From Tenacibaculum sp. 190524A02b (GTDB taxonomy: Bacteria > Bacteroidota > Bacteroidia > Flavobacteriales > Flavobacteriaceae), in assembly GCF_964036645.1 (NCBI RefSeq), contig NZ_OZ038525.1, positions 2,254,501 through 2,318,500 on the forward strand: DNA of 64,000 nt, written 5' to 3'. The notes beneath the pieces were generated by a model. It was given only the letters and a program-made list of their open reading frames with translations, did not search any database and was not told the DNA's origin. Both the position numbers and the translations under genes were made by a program. Of this stretch, positions 26,110 through 35,189 are shown piece after piece. How positions within the stretch are numbered: the first letter of the stretch is position 1; each line of letters opens with the position of its first letter.

Positions 26110-26436
26110 TTAAGATTCTCCTATTTGATCAATCAAGGAACCATCATTCATTGGTTTATTTTTTTTCCAGTTTCTCTCCAGCCCTGTATATACTAAATAA
26201 CATCCGAGAATTCCAAATGGAGCTGCTATTAAACCAAGTAACAAATCATTTGCTGTTTCCAAAAAGTTTGATTCAATTAACATAAAAAAAACACCCAATA
26301 ACATTCCAAATATAAATGCAGATGTATAATAAGTTGCAACACCTAATATAGCTATTCCCCATTTATGCTTATTATATTCTTCTGCCAATTCATAAAATTT
26401 TTTCCCGATAAAATATAAGAGTACTAATCCTAACAT
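26110..26436 (-). CDS. Small membrane protein of unknown function
   Basis: A 108-residue protein with three hydrophobic segments (about 2-12, 28-52, 62-84) and a short charged linker (KFYELAEEYNKHK) between the first two. The last 25 residues are polar (ERNWKKNKPMNDGS). No family is recognised. It lies 9 bp after the stop of the fumarylacetoacetase-like gene on the same strand and is probably co-transcribed with it. Confidence 0.6.
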   Translation of the reverse strand: MLGLVLLYFIGKKFYELAEEYNKHKWGIAILGVATYYTSAFIFGMLLGVFFMLIESNFLETANDLLLGLIAAPFGILGCYLVYTGLERNWKKNKPMNDGSLIDQIGES

Positions 26437-26445
26437 AGCTTATTT

Positions 26446-27054
26446 TTATTTAATTTTTATACTAAACGCTTGTTTTCCTTCTATAATTCCTGTCAATACA
26501 TCATTCTCTTCAACTTTTCCAACACCAGCAGGAGTTCCTGTAAAAATAATATCTCCTTTTTTAAGTGTGAAGTATTGCGACACATAACTTATTAGCTCAT
26601 CAACTTTCCATAACATAGATTGTGTATTGCCATCTTGCACCACTTCATCATTTCTCTTTAATTGAAAAGAAATATTATTTACATCAAATTCTTCTTTTGG
26701 AAAAAACTCGCCTACTATAGCACTACCATCAAAAGCTTTTGCTTTTTCCCACGGCAATCCTTTTTCTTTGCATTTTGCCTGTACATCACGAGCTGTTAAA
26801 TCAATCCCTAATCCAATAGTATCATAATATTTATGAGCAAACTTTGGAGAAATATACTTTCCAACTTTATTAATTTTTACTAAAACTTCTACTTCGTAAT
26901 GAATATCATTAGAAAATGGCGGAATAAAAAAAGGCATTTTTTTAGGTAAAATGGCTGAATCAGGCTTTAAAAAAACCACTGGACTTTCAGGCTTTTCATT
27001 CTCTAATTCTTCTATATGTTTCGCATAATTACGACCAATACAAATTATCTTCAT
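26446..27054 (-). CDS. Fumarylacetoacetate hydrolase (FAH) family protein
   Basis: The 202-residue protein begins ICIGRNYAKHIEELEN and contains the FAH metal-site elements HYEVEVLVKI (two Glu) and DLTARDVQ, plus the conserved terminal FTGTPAGVG. Short FAH proteins of this type act as acylpyruvate hydrolases or oxaloacetate decarboxylases using Mg2+. The exact substrate cannot be read from sequence. It follows menB by about 90 bp on the same strand. Confidence 0.9.
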   Translation of the reverse strand: MKIICIGRNYAKHIEELENEKPESPVVFLKPDSAILPKKMPFFIPPFSNDIHYEVEVLVKINKVGKYISPKFAHKYYDTIGLGIDLTARDVQAKCKEKGLPWEKAKAFDGSAIVGEFFPKEEFDVNNISFQLKRNDEVVQDGNTQSMLWKVDELISYVSQYFTLKKGDIIFTGTPAGVGKVEENDVLTGIIEGKQAFSIKIK

Positions 27055-27145
27055 TTATTTAATTACGAATTAACAATTTTAAATTACGAATCCTTTATCT
27101 TAATACGAATTCGTGTTTTTTTATATTTAATACTTTATGAATTGC

Positions 27146-27985
27146 CTATGGTATCCATTTTTTAGGAAAATTAGGCTTTCTTTTTTCTAAGAATGCATCT
27201 CTACCTTCTTTAGCCTCATCCGTCATATAAGCTAAACGGGTTACTTCTCCTGCAAACACTTGCTGTCCTACCATACCATCATCAGTTAAATTCATTGCAA
27301 ACTTTAACATTTTTATAGAAGTTGGTGACTTTTCTAATATCTCTTGTGCCCAATCAAATGCTGTTTGCTCCAACTCATCATGTGGAATTACGGCATTTAC
27401 CATTCCCATTTCATAAGCTTCTTGAGCCGAGTAATTTCTTCCTAAAAAGAAAATTTCTCTTGCTTTCTTTTGCCCAACCATCTTCGCTAAATATGCAGAT
27501 CCATATCCAGCATCAAAAGAAGTAACATCTGCATCAGTCTGTTTAAAAATAGCATGTTCTTTACTCGCTAATGTTAAGTCACAAGTAACATGTAAGCTAT
27601 GTCCACCACCTACAGCCCAACCTGGCACTACACAAATTACAGCTTTTGGCATAAAACGAATTAAACGTTGTACTTCTAAAATATTCAATCTATGATAACC
27701 GTCTTTTCCTACATATCCTTGATGTCCGCGTGCATTTTGATCTCCTCCTGAACAAAAACTCCAAACACCATCTTTGGTAGAAGGCCCTTCTGCTGATAAT
27801 AATACTACACCAATATCTGTATCTTCATGTGCATCATGAAATGCATCTAATAATTCTGAAGTAGTATGCGGACGAAAAGCATTACGAACATTAGGTCGAT
27901 TAAAAGCAATTCTTGCTACATTATGCGACTTTTTATAGGTAATATCGGTATACTCCTTTGCAGTTTTCCATTCAGGTTTTATCAT
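27146..27985 (-). CDS. menB: 1,4-dihydroxy-2-naphthoyl-CoA synthase (menaquinone biosynthesis)
   Basis: MenB closes the second ring of naphthoate from o-succinylbenzoyl-CoA. The 279-residue protein has the crotonase fold with family features: NRPNVRNAFRPHT, the oxyanion segment FCSGGDQNARG, GWAVGGGHSLH and DADVTSFDAGYGSAYLAKM. It ends FPKKWIP, the typical C-terminus. menD lies about 1.8 kb away on the same strand, so menaquinone genes are loosely clustered. A minus-strand TATTTTTG (28017-28024) lies 32 bp upstream and may be the -7 box. Confidence 0.96.
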   Translation of the reverse strand: MIKPEWKTAKEYTDITYKKSHNVARIAFNRPNVRNAFRPHTTSELLDAFHDAHEDTDIGVVLLSAEGPSTKDGVWSFCSGGDQNARGHQGYVGKDGYHRLNILEVQRLIRFMPKAVICVVPGWAVGGGHSLHVTCDLTLASKEHAIFKQTDADVTSFDAGYGSAYLAKMVGQKKAREIFFLGRNYSAQEAYEMGMVNAVIPHDELEQTAFDWAQEILEKSPTSIKMLKFAMNLTDDGMVGQQVFAGEVTRLAYMTDEAKEGRDAFLEKRKPNFPKKWIP

Positions 27986-28048
27986 AATTTAAAAAAATTT
28001 GCGTTACTTATTTGAGCAAAAATAATACAATAACTTTATTTTCTTTTT

Positions 28049-28056
28049 TATATTTG
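28049..28056 (+). promoter_or_regulatory. Putative -7 promoter box of the esterase-like gene
   Basis: TATATTTG matches TAnnTTTG and ends 21 bp before the chosen ATG at 28078. This fits a short leader and argues against the upstream in-frame TTG at 28012, which would lie before the promoter. Confidence 0.55.
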
Positions 28057-28077
28057 AATCATATAAATATATTCCCT

Positions 28078-29316
28078 ATGAAACACCTGACTCTTTTATT
28101 AGCACTTTTTATAACATTAGTTTCTTTTTCACAAGAAGTTATCACTAAATCAATAGACTCTAAAGAACTTAAACAAAAGAGGAAATTTAAAGTATATCTT
28201 CCTAAAAATTATAAAAAAGATTTAACAGCTAATTACCCTATAGCTATTGTATTGGGTGATCAATATATATTTGATTTATATGTAGGAAATGCCAAACTTT
28301 TTGCAGACGTTGATAAAGCTCCTAGGCAAATTGTAGTTGGAATTGATATGGGAGAAACCTATGCTAAAGATATTTCTATTGTTCCTTCTACCAACATGCT
28401 TACTAGTAGAGCACAACACTTTTATAAATTCATCAAACATGAGTTGATTCCTTATATGGAGGCTAATTTTAAAACATCAGCTTTTATGACCATTACAGGT
28501 GAAGGAAAAGCTGCTAATTTTTTAACACATTACTTAAAAGAACCAGAGCCTATTTTTAATGCTTATATTGCTGCTACTCCAGAGTTTCCTCAATTTGCGC
28601 CACAAATTATAGAATCATATACTTTAAAAAGGTTAGGGGCTATTGACAACACCTATTATATCTACGCAAGTAATTCAGAAAAACAAACTACACCTGAATT
28701 ATATAGTCGTTTTAGTGACATTAGTGCTTTTTTATCTTCTTTCGAAGCTAAAAACTTACATGTAACTTTTGATAAGTTTCCAAATTCGCCTAGTTTTTTA
28801 TCTACTATTAGTGAAACCATACCTAGAGCATTTACTAAAATGTTCTCTTTATATGCTAAAATATCAAAGGAAGAATTTGAAAGTAATGTTAAAGATTTAG
28901 AACCTCTTGATGCCATCAAGTATGTAGAAAAAAAATACCTAGATATTCAATACTTATATGGAGCAAACTTAAATGTGAGATTGGATGATATTTATGCAAT
29001 TGAAGGAATTGTAATGGATAAAATGGATGGTGATTATTTAAGAGTTTTAGGTGATTTTGTAATGATTAAATACCCTGACTCACATATTGGTGACTTCTAT
29101 ATTGGTAAATTTTATGAATTAGGTAAAGATTATGAAAAAGCAGATTTTTACTATAAGCAAGCTTATGGTAAAATGAACCTTTCCGACCCTAACGCAGATG
29201 ATTTTTACGAAAACATTAAACGTGTTAACGATTTAATGGGAAGTCAAAAACCAGATGAAGAAATTCTTCCTGAAGAAGAGGAAAACAACGAAGAAGAGGA
29301 AGAAGATGATAAGTAA
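28078..29316 (+). CDS. Esterase-like alpha/beta-hydrolase-fold protein lacking the nucleophile
   Basis: From the ATG at 28078 the protein has 412 residues and a signal peptide (MKHLTLLLALFITLVSFSQE). The domain resembles the Fes/IroE or putative-esterase D family: RKFKVYLPKNYKKD, then YPIAIVLGDQYIF. Where that family has G-H-S-x-G-G, this protein reads ITGEGKAANF, so the Ser is Gly143 and the preceding His is Glu. A helical TPR-like region follows (about 330-385), then an extremely acidic tail (EEEENNEEEEEDD). It is probably a non-catalytic exported relative. It lies inside the men gene region but on the opposite strand. Confidence 0.72.
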   Translation: MKHLTLLLALFITLVSFSQEVITKSIDSKELKQKRKFKVYLPKNYKKDLTANYPIAIVLGDQYIFDLYVGNAKLFADVDKAPRQIVVGIDMGETYAKDISIVPSTNMLTSRAQHFYKFIKHELIPYMEANFKTSAFMTITGEGKAANFLTHYLKEPEPIFNAYIAATPEFPQFAPQIIESYTLKRLGAIDNTYYIYASNSEKQTTPELYSRFSDISAFLSSFEAKNLHVTFDKFPNSPSFLSTISETIPRAFTKMFSLYAKISKEEFESNVKDLEPLDAIKYVEKKYLDIQYLYGANLNVRLDDIYAIEGIVMDKMDGDYLRVLGDFVMIKYPDSHIGDFYIGKFYELGKDYEKADFYYKQAYGKMNLSDPNADDFYENIKRVNDLMGSQKPDEEILPEEEENNEEEEEDDK

Positions 29317-29328
29317 AAAAAAAGAGCT

Positions 29329-29739
29329 TTAAACTAGCTCTATTCTATCTTCTTTTAAAACTATTTTCTTTGTTTTATACAAACTACCAATAGCTCTCTT
29401 GAATGCTTTTTTACTCATTTGTAAGTGAAATTTAATCGATTCTGGAGAGCTTTTGTCTGTTAATAATAAATAGCCTTTTTCTTCTAATTTATCTAAAATA
29501 ATGGCTACATCTTTGTCTATTACATTTTTAAATCCTTGTGGTCTTAAGGACACGTCTATTTTTTCATCTTCACGTATCTTTTTAACATAACCAACAGTTT
29601 TCATTCCTTCCTCTATATCAGAGAAGATTTCGTTATTATATAGAAGTCCCTCAACCTCTTCATTCACTAAAACTATATATCCTAAAGCTGTTTGTTGCCC
29701 TATAACTAAGTCTACTTTATCGCCTTCTTTTAATTCCAT
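29329..29739 (-). CDS. Short CvfB-like S1/winged-helix RNA-binding protein
   Basis: The 136-residue protein starts with an S1-like OB domain (about 1-65: MELKEGDKVDLVIGQQTALG, LLYNNEIFSDIEEGM, GYVKKIREDEKIDVSLRP) and ends in a winged-helix-like segment (about 75-135: AIILDKLEEKGYLLLTDKSS, SKKAFKRAIGSLYK). This is the arrangement of the C-terminal half of CvfB/YitL proteins, which are usually about 280 residues long, so this is a half-length version. It is 2 bp from the menD stop, so they are co-transcribed. Role presumed RNA binding. Confidence 0.75.
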   Translation of the reverse strand: MELKEGDKVDLVIGQQTALGYIVLVNEEVEGLLYNNEIFSDIEEGMKTVGYVKKIREDEKIDVSLRPQGFKNVIDKDVAIILDKLEEKGYLLLTDKSSPESIKFHLQMSKKAFKRAIGSLYKTKKIVLKEDRIELV

Positions 29740-29741
29740 AT

Positions 29742-31397
29742 TTATAAACTTTTAAAATAGTTTTTTAAAACTATATCGTTAACTTCTTTTGGTGTAAAAA
29801 CCTCTAATATTCTTGGTTGGCTCCCTTCATTATAAAAATTCTCCAATACTTTATCTAATTCACTTAAATTACCTACAGCATCATACTCAAAATTATACAT
29901 TTTAGCCAAATGCTCAGCCGTTAAATTATGTGGAGTTTCAAAATAATCTGTTGCATTGGTTGTTAAAGGTCCTGGAATGAATCGGAAAATGCCTCCTCCT
30001 CCATTATTTAAAATAATAATCCTAAAATTAGACGGTATATTCGTATTCCATAATGCATTACTGTCATAAAAAAAGCTTAAATCTCCCGTGACAAAAACCG
30101 TTGGTTTTTCATTCACATAAGCAGCTCCGATAGCTGTACTAGTGCTTCCATCAATACCACTAGTTCCTCTATTACAAAAAATATTCAATGAAGGATTCAC
30201 ATCGAATAACAATGAATATCGAATGGTAGAACTATTACTTATTTGAAACTGATACTCATTAGGAATTGTATTTAAAATTGCTTCGAATACTTTTAAATCT
30301 GAATATTCACACTTTTCTAAATACTTAGCATGTTTAACGGCTCGTTCTTCTTTTACTTGTAACCATTCTGATTGATAAGCACTTTGAACTGTTACTGTTT
30401 TATTATATAAACTTCTTAAAAATGTTACTGGTTTTACTTGAATAAAACTACTTAAACATTGATAGGTATCCATTACCTTTAAATCATCTAGATGCCAATG
30501 ATGTGAAGGTTTAAAAGCTCTTAAAAATTGTTTTATTTTTTTAGAAACCACCATACCTCCTAATGTTAATAGAACTTCAGGTTGTAAAGCTTTAAACTCT
30601 TCTTCTTTTAAAGGAAAAATAAGTTTATCTATAGAATTAATAAACTTTTTATGATAAACGTTCGATGTAGTTTCTGTCAGTACTAACACTGATGACTCCT
30701 CTATAAAGCGGTCTAATACCTGTTGTAATTTATTATCAGGAAAATTACTCCCAACTAAAATCATTTTTTTAGAAGCTGAATTCCATATAGAAGCATAATA
30801 GTCTATCGATTCTTTTTCAGGCTTTAAAACAGATACTTCTTCTTTTATCACAGGATATTCTTGTAAAACATCTACCGTTTCATAAAGAGGTTCATCAAAA
30901 GGCACATTAATATGTACTGGCCCCTTTTGTTGGATAGCATTTTGTAAAGCTTTACTTACCTTTTCTTTATTCTCATCAGTATACTCGTTCCCTTCAACTA
31001 AATTAGCAGAAAATAAGATGTGATTCTCAAAAACATTCTCTTGACGAATGGTTTGTCCATCACCAATATCAATCCTATTTTTAGGTCTATCTGCTGAAAT
31101 AACTACTAATGGAATTTGACTGTAAAAAGCTTCTGAAATAGCTGGATAATAGTTTAACAAGGCAGACCCAGATGAACAAACAATGACAACTGGTTTTTGT
31201 TTTTGTTGCGCTATTCCCATGGCAAAAAATGCTGCACAACGCTCATCTACCACACTTAAGGTTTCTATCTCTGGGTGGTTGGAAAAACCAATAGTCAATG
31301 GTGCATTTCTAGATCCAGGAGAAATCACTACAGTGTCAATAGCATATTGATGACAAACAGAGATTACTAATTGTGCTAATTCTTTCTTGGGATACAT
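29742..31397 (-). CDS. menD: SEPHCHC synthase (menaquinone biosynthesis)
   Basis: MenD is the thiamine-diphosphate enzyme that joins 2-oxoglutarate to isochorismate. The 551-residue protein has the usual N-terminal Pyr domain with DTVVISPGSRNAPLTIGF and the catalytic-type Glu region VVDERCAAFFAMG. The C-terminal ThDP-binding motif starts TGDLSFFYDSNAL and runs to ILNNGGGGIF. Both length and motifs indicate an intact enzyme. menB lies downstream on the same strand. Confidence 0.96.
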   Translation of the reverse strand: MYPKKELAQLVISVCHQYAIDTVVISPGSRNAPLTIGFSNHPEIETLSVVDERCAAFFAMGIAQQKQKPVVIVCSSGSALLNYYPAISEAFYSQIPLVVISADRPKNRIDIGDGQTIRQENVFENHILFSANLVEGNEYTDENKEKVSKALQNAIQQKGPVHINVPFDEPLYETVDVLQEYPVIKEEVSVLKPEKESIDYYASIWNSASKKMILVGSNFPDNKLQQVLDRFIEESSVLVLTETTSNVYHKKFINSIDKLIFPLKEEEFKALQPEVLLTLGGMVVSKKIKQFLRAFKPSHHWHLDDLKVMDTYQCLSSFIQVKPVTFLRSLYNKTVTVQSAYQSEWLQVKEERAVKHAKYLEKCEYSDLKVFEAILNTIPNEYQFQISNSSTIRYSLLFDVNPSLNIFCNRGTSGIDGSTSTAIGAAYVNEKPTVFVTGDLSFFYDSNALWNTNIPSNFRIIILNNGGGGIFRFIPGPLTTNATDYFETPHNLTAEHLAKMYNFEYDAVGNLSELDKVLENFYNEGSQPRILEVFTPKEVNDIVLKNYFKSL

Positions 31398-31599
31398 GTA
31401 TGTTAAACGCCTTATTTAATTTTTAAAAGGCCGTAAAGTTACGAAGTTTCCCTTTCATAGTTACTGAAGTGATTTAAACTTTTTTATAAATTAAAAAATT
31501 ATAGGCACCATATTATCAATTGAGTTTTTCAATGCCAATTTTTTAATCATATACTTTTATATGGATTTTATTTTTATTATTTTTAAGTGTGTAGTAGTT

Positions 31600-31651
31600 A
31601 ATACAATCTATATAGATTGTATTTTTTAACCTCTCTTTTAGAGAGGTTTTT
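31600..31651 (+). terminator. Two adjacent plus-strand terminator-like hairpins
   Basis: A perfect 24-bp palindrome (31600-31623, centred on TATA) runs into a T6 tract. It is followed at once by a perfect 9-bp stem AACCTCTCT-TTT-AGAGAGGTT (31628-31648) with TTT after it. Both have T-runs on the plus strand, although both flanking genes (menD and fsa) are on the minus strand. They therefore suggest an unannotated plus-strand transcript, or act as a barrier. Confidence 0.55.
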
Positions 31652-31736
31652 ACGTTTTATAGACTAATACTATTTTACCTATAGAATATATAAAATTATC
31701 GTATCAATAATTTCTCATACCTTTTATTTTATATTA

Positions 31737-31744
31737 TATATTTG
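31737..31744 (+). promoter_or_regulatory. Candidate -7 box of the small RNA
   Basis: TATATTTG fits TAnnTTTG. A start about 7 bp downstream would place the first base near 31751, at the foot of the first hairpin. No TTTG was found at the usual upstream spacing. Confidence 0.5.
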
Positions 31745-31750
31745 GCGGCA

Positions 31751-31826
31751 GTCTAAATGTTCGGGGGAACATACAGATGATTTTAAATATATTGACTGTC
31801 TTTAATTAGGCAGTCTTTATTTTTTC
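31751..31826 (+). ncRNA. Candidate small RNA between menD and fsa
   Basis: Downstream of the -7 box the sequence forms a first hairpin: GTCT (31751-31754) pairs with AGAT (31775-31778), there is a 2x2 internal loop, and ATGTTC-GGGG-GAACAT (31757-31772) forms a perfect stem with a G tetraloop. After an AT-rich linker a second hairpin, GACTGTC/GGCAGTC (31794-31800/31809-31815), is followed by TTTATTTTTT, a standard terminator. No open reading frame of note exists here. Promoter, structured body and terminator on a strand opposite to both neighbours make a coherent RNA gene of about 75 nt. Family membership is unknown to me. Confidence 0.55.
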
Positions 31827-31947
31827 TACTTATATTTTTCTATCTAAAAATTAAGCAAACCTTTTTTTCTTTACCCTATACCAATTAAACGTTAATAGGA
31901 TGCATATACATTAGAAAGTAATATTTACTTGTTATTCAAAAACAAAA

Positions 31948-31976
31948 AACCAGAAGACAATGTATATCTTCTGGTT
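31948..31976 (-). terminator. Terminator after fsa
   Basis: A perfect 10-bp stem AACCAGAAGA/TCTTCTGGTT with a 9-nt loop is followed on the minus strand by a T-rich tract. It lies 26 bp past the fsa stop. Confidence 0.82.
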
Positions 31977-32001
31977 ATCAAATTTATTTAAAGTGTACTT
32001 T

Positions 32002-32655
32002 TTAATTTCCTTTTTTGTAGTCTGCTAAAAACTTCTCTAATCCAATATCTGTTAATGGGTGTTTTAATAAACCTTCAATAGCTTTTAAAGGCCCAGTCAT
32101 TACATCTGCTCCTATTTTAGCACAATCAATAATGTGCATTGTATGACGTACAGAAGCAGCTAAGATTTCTGTTTCAAACATATAATTATCATAAATCTGA
32201 CGGATTTCAGAAATTAAATTCAACCCATCTGTAGAAATATCATCTAAACGCCCTATAAATGGAGATACATAAGTAGCTCCTGCTTTAGCAGCTAACAAAG
32301 CTTGTCCAGCCGAAAATACTAAAGTTACGTTTGTTTTAATTCCTTTATCAGAAAAATATTTACATGCTTTAATACCGTCTCCTATCATTGGTAATTTTAC
32401 TACAATTTGAGGATTCAATGCAGCTAAAGCTTCACCTTCTCTTACCATTCCTTCAAAATCGGTAGCAATTACCTCTGCAGAAACATCTCCTTCTACTATC
32501 TCACAAATAGCTTTATAGTGATTAATAATATTTTCTTCACCAGTAATTCCTTCTTTTGCCATTAAAGATGGATTGGTAGTAACTCCATCTAAAATACCTA
32601 AAGCTTGCGCCTCTTTTATTTGTTCAAGATTAGCCGTATCGATAAAAAATTTCAT
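32002..32655 (-). CDS. fsa: Fructose-6-phosphate aldolase/TalC-type transaldolase
   Basis: The 217-residue protein matches the short transaldolase subfamily: [30 protein letters not shown], and the Schiff-base lysine Lys87 in [21 protein letters not shown] and [10 protein letters not shown] follow in family order. Members either transfer dihydroxyacetone between sugar phosphates or cleave fructose-6-phosphate; the sequence alone does not separate the two. It has its own terminator. Confidence 0.93.
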   Translation of the reverse strand: MKFFIDTANLEQIKEAQALGILDGVTTNPSLMAKEGITGEENIINHYKAICEIVEGDVSAEVIATDFEGMVREGEALAALNPQIVVKLPMIGDGIKACKYFSDKGIKTNVTLVFSAGQALLAAKAGATYVSPFIGRLDDISTDGLNLISEIRQIYDNYMFETEILAASVRHTMHIIDCAKIGADVMTGPLKAIEGLLKHPLTDIGLEKFLADYKKGN

Positions 32656-32720
32656 GTATCTAAAATTTAAAAGTTGTGTTCTTAATAATTTAAAAAGTAA
32701 CGTTTTATTACGCTGCGAAT

Positions 32721-33521
32721 TTACAATTTAAAATGGTTCATCAATATTTTTTCGTATACTTTATCAGGTAAAATTCGTTTTAAAACAATAGAAAACTTTT
32801 CCATAAACGCTCCTACTTTATAATGGATTTTAGGATGTTTGGTTTCTATTATTTTATGAATTGCTTTTGCCATTATTATAGGGTCTTTTCCAGCATCTAC
32901 ATGCTCATTTATTAAAGCTAAGCCTTCTCCGTATTTTTCTTTATAAGCAGAATCTTCAAAAACTGGCGTATGGTATCTACCGGCTGCCATATTGGTGGCA
33001 AAATCTCCTGGCGCAACATTGGTTACTTCAATACCAAAACTTTTTACTTCCATTCGTAAAGCCTCTGTTACCAATTCCAATGCTCCTTTACTAGCTGAAT
33101 ACACTCCTCTAAATGGTAACCCCATATAACCTGCAATAGAAGTTGTATTTATAATCAAACCTTTTTGTTGCTTACGCATTACAGGCAACACCTCTTTAAT
33201 CACATCAATCACTCCAAATAAATTCGTATCAAAATTGGCTTTCATCTCTTCAGTTGGAGTGTCTTCAATAGGCCCTGTAATCCCTTTTCCTGCATTATTA
33301 ATTAATACATCAATTCTTTGTTCTTTAGACGCTACTTCAGCTATTGCTCTTTTTATGGAGTCTTTTCTAGTAACATCTAAAGCCACCATAGCATAGGGTA
33401 CTTCTACTTTATCTGGATTTCTACTGGTTCCGTAAACTGTGTAGTTTTTACTGTGCAAATACAAAGCAATGGCTTTTCCTATTCCGGAAGAAGCTCCTGT
33501 AATAAATACAACTTTTGACAT
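32721..33521 (-). CDS. Short-chain dehydrogenase/reductase
   Basis: A classical SDR of 266 residues with cofactor motif TGASSGIG (about 8-15), NNAG (about 77-80), catalytic Ser region [10 protein letters not shown] and active site Tyr-x-x-x-Lys (YSASK). The C-terminal part ([22 protein letters not shown]) forms an extra helix pair often seen in membrane-associated SDRs of the retinol-dehydrogenase-like group. Substrate unknown. It precedes fsa on the same strand but has about 65 bp of spacing. Confidence 0.9.
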   Translation of the reverse strand: MSKVVFITGASSGIGKAIALYLHSKNYTVYGTSRNPDKVEVPYAMVALDVTRKDSIKRAIAEVASKEQRIDVLINNAGKGITGPIEDTPTEEMKANFDTNLFGVIDVIKEVLPVMRKQQKGLIINTTSIAGYMGLPFRGVYSASKGALELVTEALRMEVKSFGIEVTNVAPGDFATNMAAGRYHTPVFEDSAYKEKYGEGLALINEHVDAGKDPIIMAKAIHKIIETKHPKIHYKVGAFMEKFSIVLKRILPDKVYEKILMNHFKL

Positions 33522-33617
33522 TGATTCTAATTTTCAACAAATATCTAAAAGTTAGCTTTAATTGAGAAACAAAAAACACATCAACTCCTAGAAAAAGATT
33601 TTTTAAGTAATATTAAC

Positions 33618-34166
33618 TTAATCTTTTAAACCAACATGATTTGCTAAATATTCTGAAAACCATTTTAAATCATTCAAAACATATTGTTCATTTTCGTCAT
33701 CAAATCCTAAAATCTGATGCTTTATGTTTTCTATATCTATTAAATATAAAGTCCCTTCATATGTTTCTTCGTCTATTTCTTTAGAAAGATATTCAAAACC
33801 TTTAATATTATATAAACCAAAAATTTTCTGGCCAGATTCGTCTCTAATTTTTATTATTTTATCATCTAAAATTTTGAGTTTGTTATTTAAACCTTTTTTT
33901 ACAATAAGTCTCCAAATATTAAAGAAGCTTGTTCCTAATAAAAATAATATCCCAACTATAATTTTCCCTTTAAATTCTATATTATTTAAAAAAACGAACA
34001 AGAAAACCCCAATTGCGCTAATTACAGGAAGTATCACTAATAAAATAATCGTGGTAAAATCAGTTTTCGATTTCCCTATGATTATTTTTCCGTTCTCATT
34101 AGAGAAATGAATTTTGCATCTTTTTAATTTAGATTCTAGTATTAAAATGTTATTACTCTTTTTCAT
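33618..34166 (-). CDS. Membrane protein of unknown function
   Basis: The 182-residue protein has two adjacent membrane segments (about 41-62 and 66-86) between a short polar N-terminus and a C-terminal soluble region of about 95 residues (KLKILDDKIIKIRDESGQKI onward, largely beta). This topology is that of PH-like small membrane proteins, but no family motif was recognised. Its promoter region (34167-34280) is AT-rich and featureless. Confidence 0.55.
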   Translation of the reverse strand: MKKSNNILILESKLKRCKIHFSNENGKIIIGKSKTDFTTIILLVILPVISAIGVFLFVFLNNIEFKGKIIVGILFLLGTSFFNIWRLIVKKGLNNKLKILDDKIIKIRDESGQKIFGLYNIKGFEYLSKEIDEETYEGTLYLIDIENIKHQILGFDDENEQYVLNDLKWFSEYLANHVGLKD

Positions 34167-34280
34167 AATTCTTATATATTAAAGTTTTTTTGATAATAAA
34201 CTAGTTTGTTATTTTTTATATTATTGATCTTCTCAATTTTGAATGATATAATATTCTATTCCAATTGTTACTTCTATTAT

Positions 34281-34985
34281 TTACCTCATCCATCCTTCCA
34301 CAATATAATTTCGTTCTGTTATTTTATAATCTTGTTTACTATTTGAGGGACTAAACCACAGTTCTATTCTAGCCCCATATTTATCTCCCCAAGAACCTTC
34401 GTAAATTGTAAATTCACCAGAAAACATTTTGGCCTCCAGTGTTTCCACCTTAGATTTTGACCTAAGTTTTATCCTATATATCGAAAGAGGATCGTTAGAA
34501 GTTATCTCAAATGCTTTTATATAAAAATAACCTGTTTCAGTAGCCTTATAATCTGTATAATAATTATAAATCCCAGGTTGTATTGATGAAGTTAAAACTA
34601 ACTTATGTTTCTCTAATTCCTTTTTAGTAGGTTTAATATCCATTGGTTCATAAATCTCAATACCTTTTGGGATTTCTTTATGCACTCCATAATAATCTGG
34701 TGGTGAAAAAATAAAGACAATTGAAACATAAACAAATAAAAGCCCTGAAATTAGTACTTGTGGAACCAAACAATACCATTTCTTTATAAATACCTGAACA
34801 ATTGCAGAAATTATATTTCCTACAATATTTATAAAAAATAATATTAAAGAAACATTAATAATCGAGTCTCTTTTTAATCCTTCTCCTAATAAAAATAGGA
34901 AAAATGGAATTAGATAACACATAATGGGTATCCACCAAACCTTAAAATATTTAAAGAGAGTATTTTTAATATTTTCTATATTCAT
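34281..34985 (-). CDS. Membrane protein of unknown function
   Basis: Starting at the ATG at 34985 (MNIENIKNTLFKYFKVWW) the protein has 234 residues. An upstream in-frame ATG at 35039 would add 18 polar residues before the first membrane segment and is less likely. There are three or four membrane segments in the first 95 residues and a mainly beta soluble C-terminal domain (about 120-234; YNYYTDYKATETGYFYIKAFE, and SKVETLEAKMFSGEFTIYEG). No family recognised. It has a similar two-part layout to its downstream neighbour but no evident sequence relation. Confidence 0.55.
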   Translation of the reverse strand: MNIENIKNTLFKYFKVWWIPIMCYLIPFFLFLLGEGLKRDSIINVSLILFFINIVGNIISAIVQVFIKKWYCLVPQVLISGLLFVYVSIVFIFSPPDYYGVHKEIPKGIEIYEPMDIKPTKKELEKHKLVLTSSIQPGIYNYYTDYKATETGYFYIKAFEITSNDPLSIYRIKLRSKSKVETLEAKMFSGEFTIYEGSWGDKYGARIELWFSPSNSKQDYKITERNYIVEGWMR

Positions 34986-35189
34986 TTTATTTTTTGTTCT
35001 TTTCCTAAAATGCATAAAAGCATTATAACTACACTGCAAATATATTAGTTTTTACCCTCTATCTTCTAATAAACTGATCTCTCACTAATTATTTCTGTTT
35101 TACATTTAACATAAAGTCCATCTCTTTCCTACTACAAAACAAAAACATTTCAAAAAACTTATATTAGCATTTCTATTACACAACATATT

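Noticed and set aside
26116..26136. TTGAT...ATCAA-like sequence TTGATCAATCAA
   Set aside because: The spacer is 2 bp rather than 4, and it lies inside the coding region of the membrane protein at 26110-26436, so it is not an operator.
28012..28077. In-frame TTG start upstream of the esterase-like gene
   Set aside because: It would precede the -7 promoter box (28049-28056) and give a N-terminus without a proper signal peptide; the ATG at 28078 gives a standard one.
31398..32001. Hidden protein-coding gene in the menD-fsa gap
   Set aside because: No frame of meaningful length or codon pattern exists on either strand; the structured signals are better explained as RNA.
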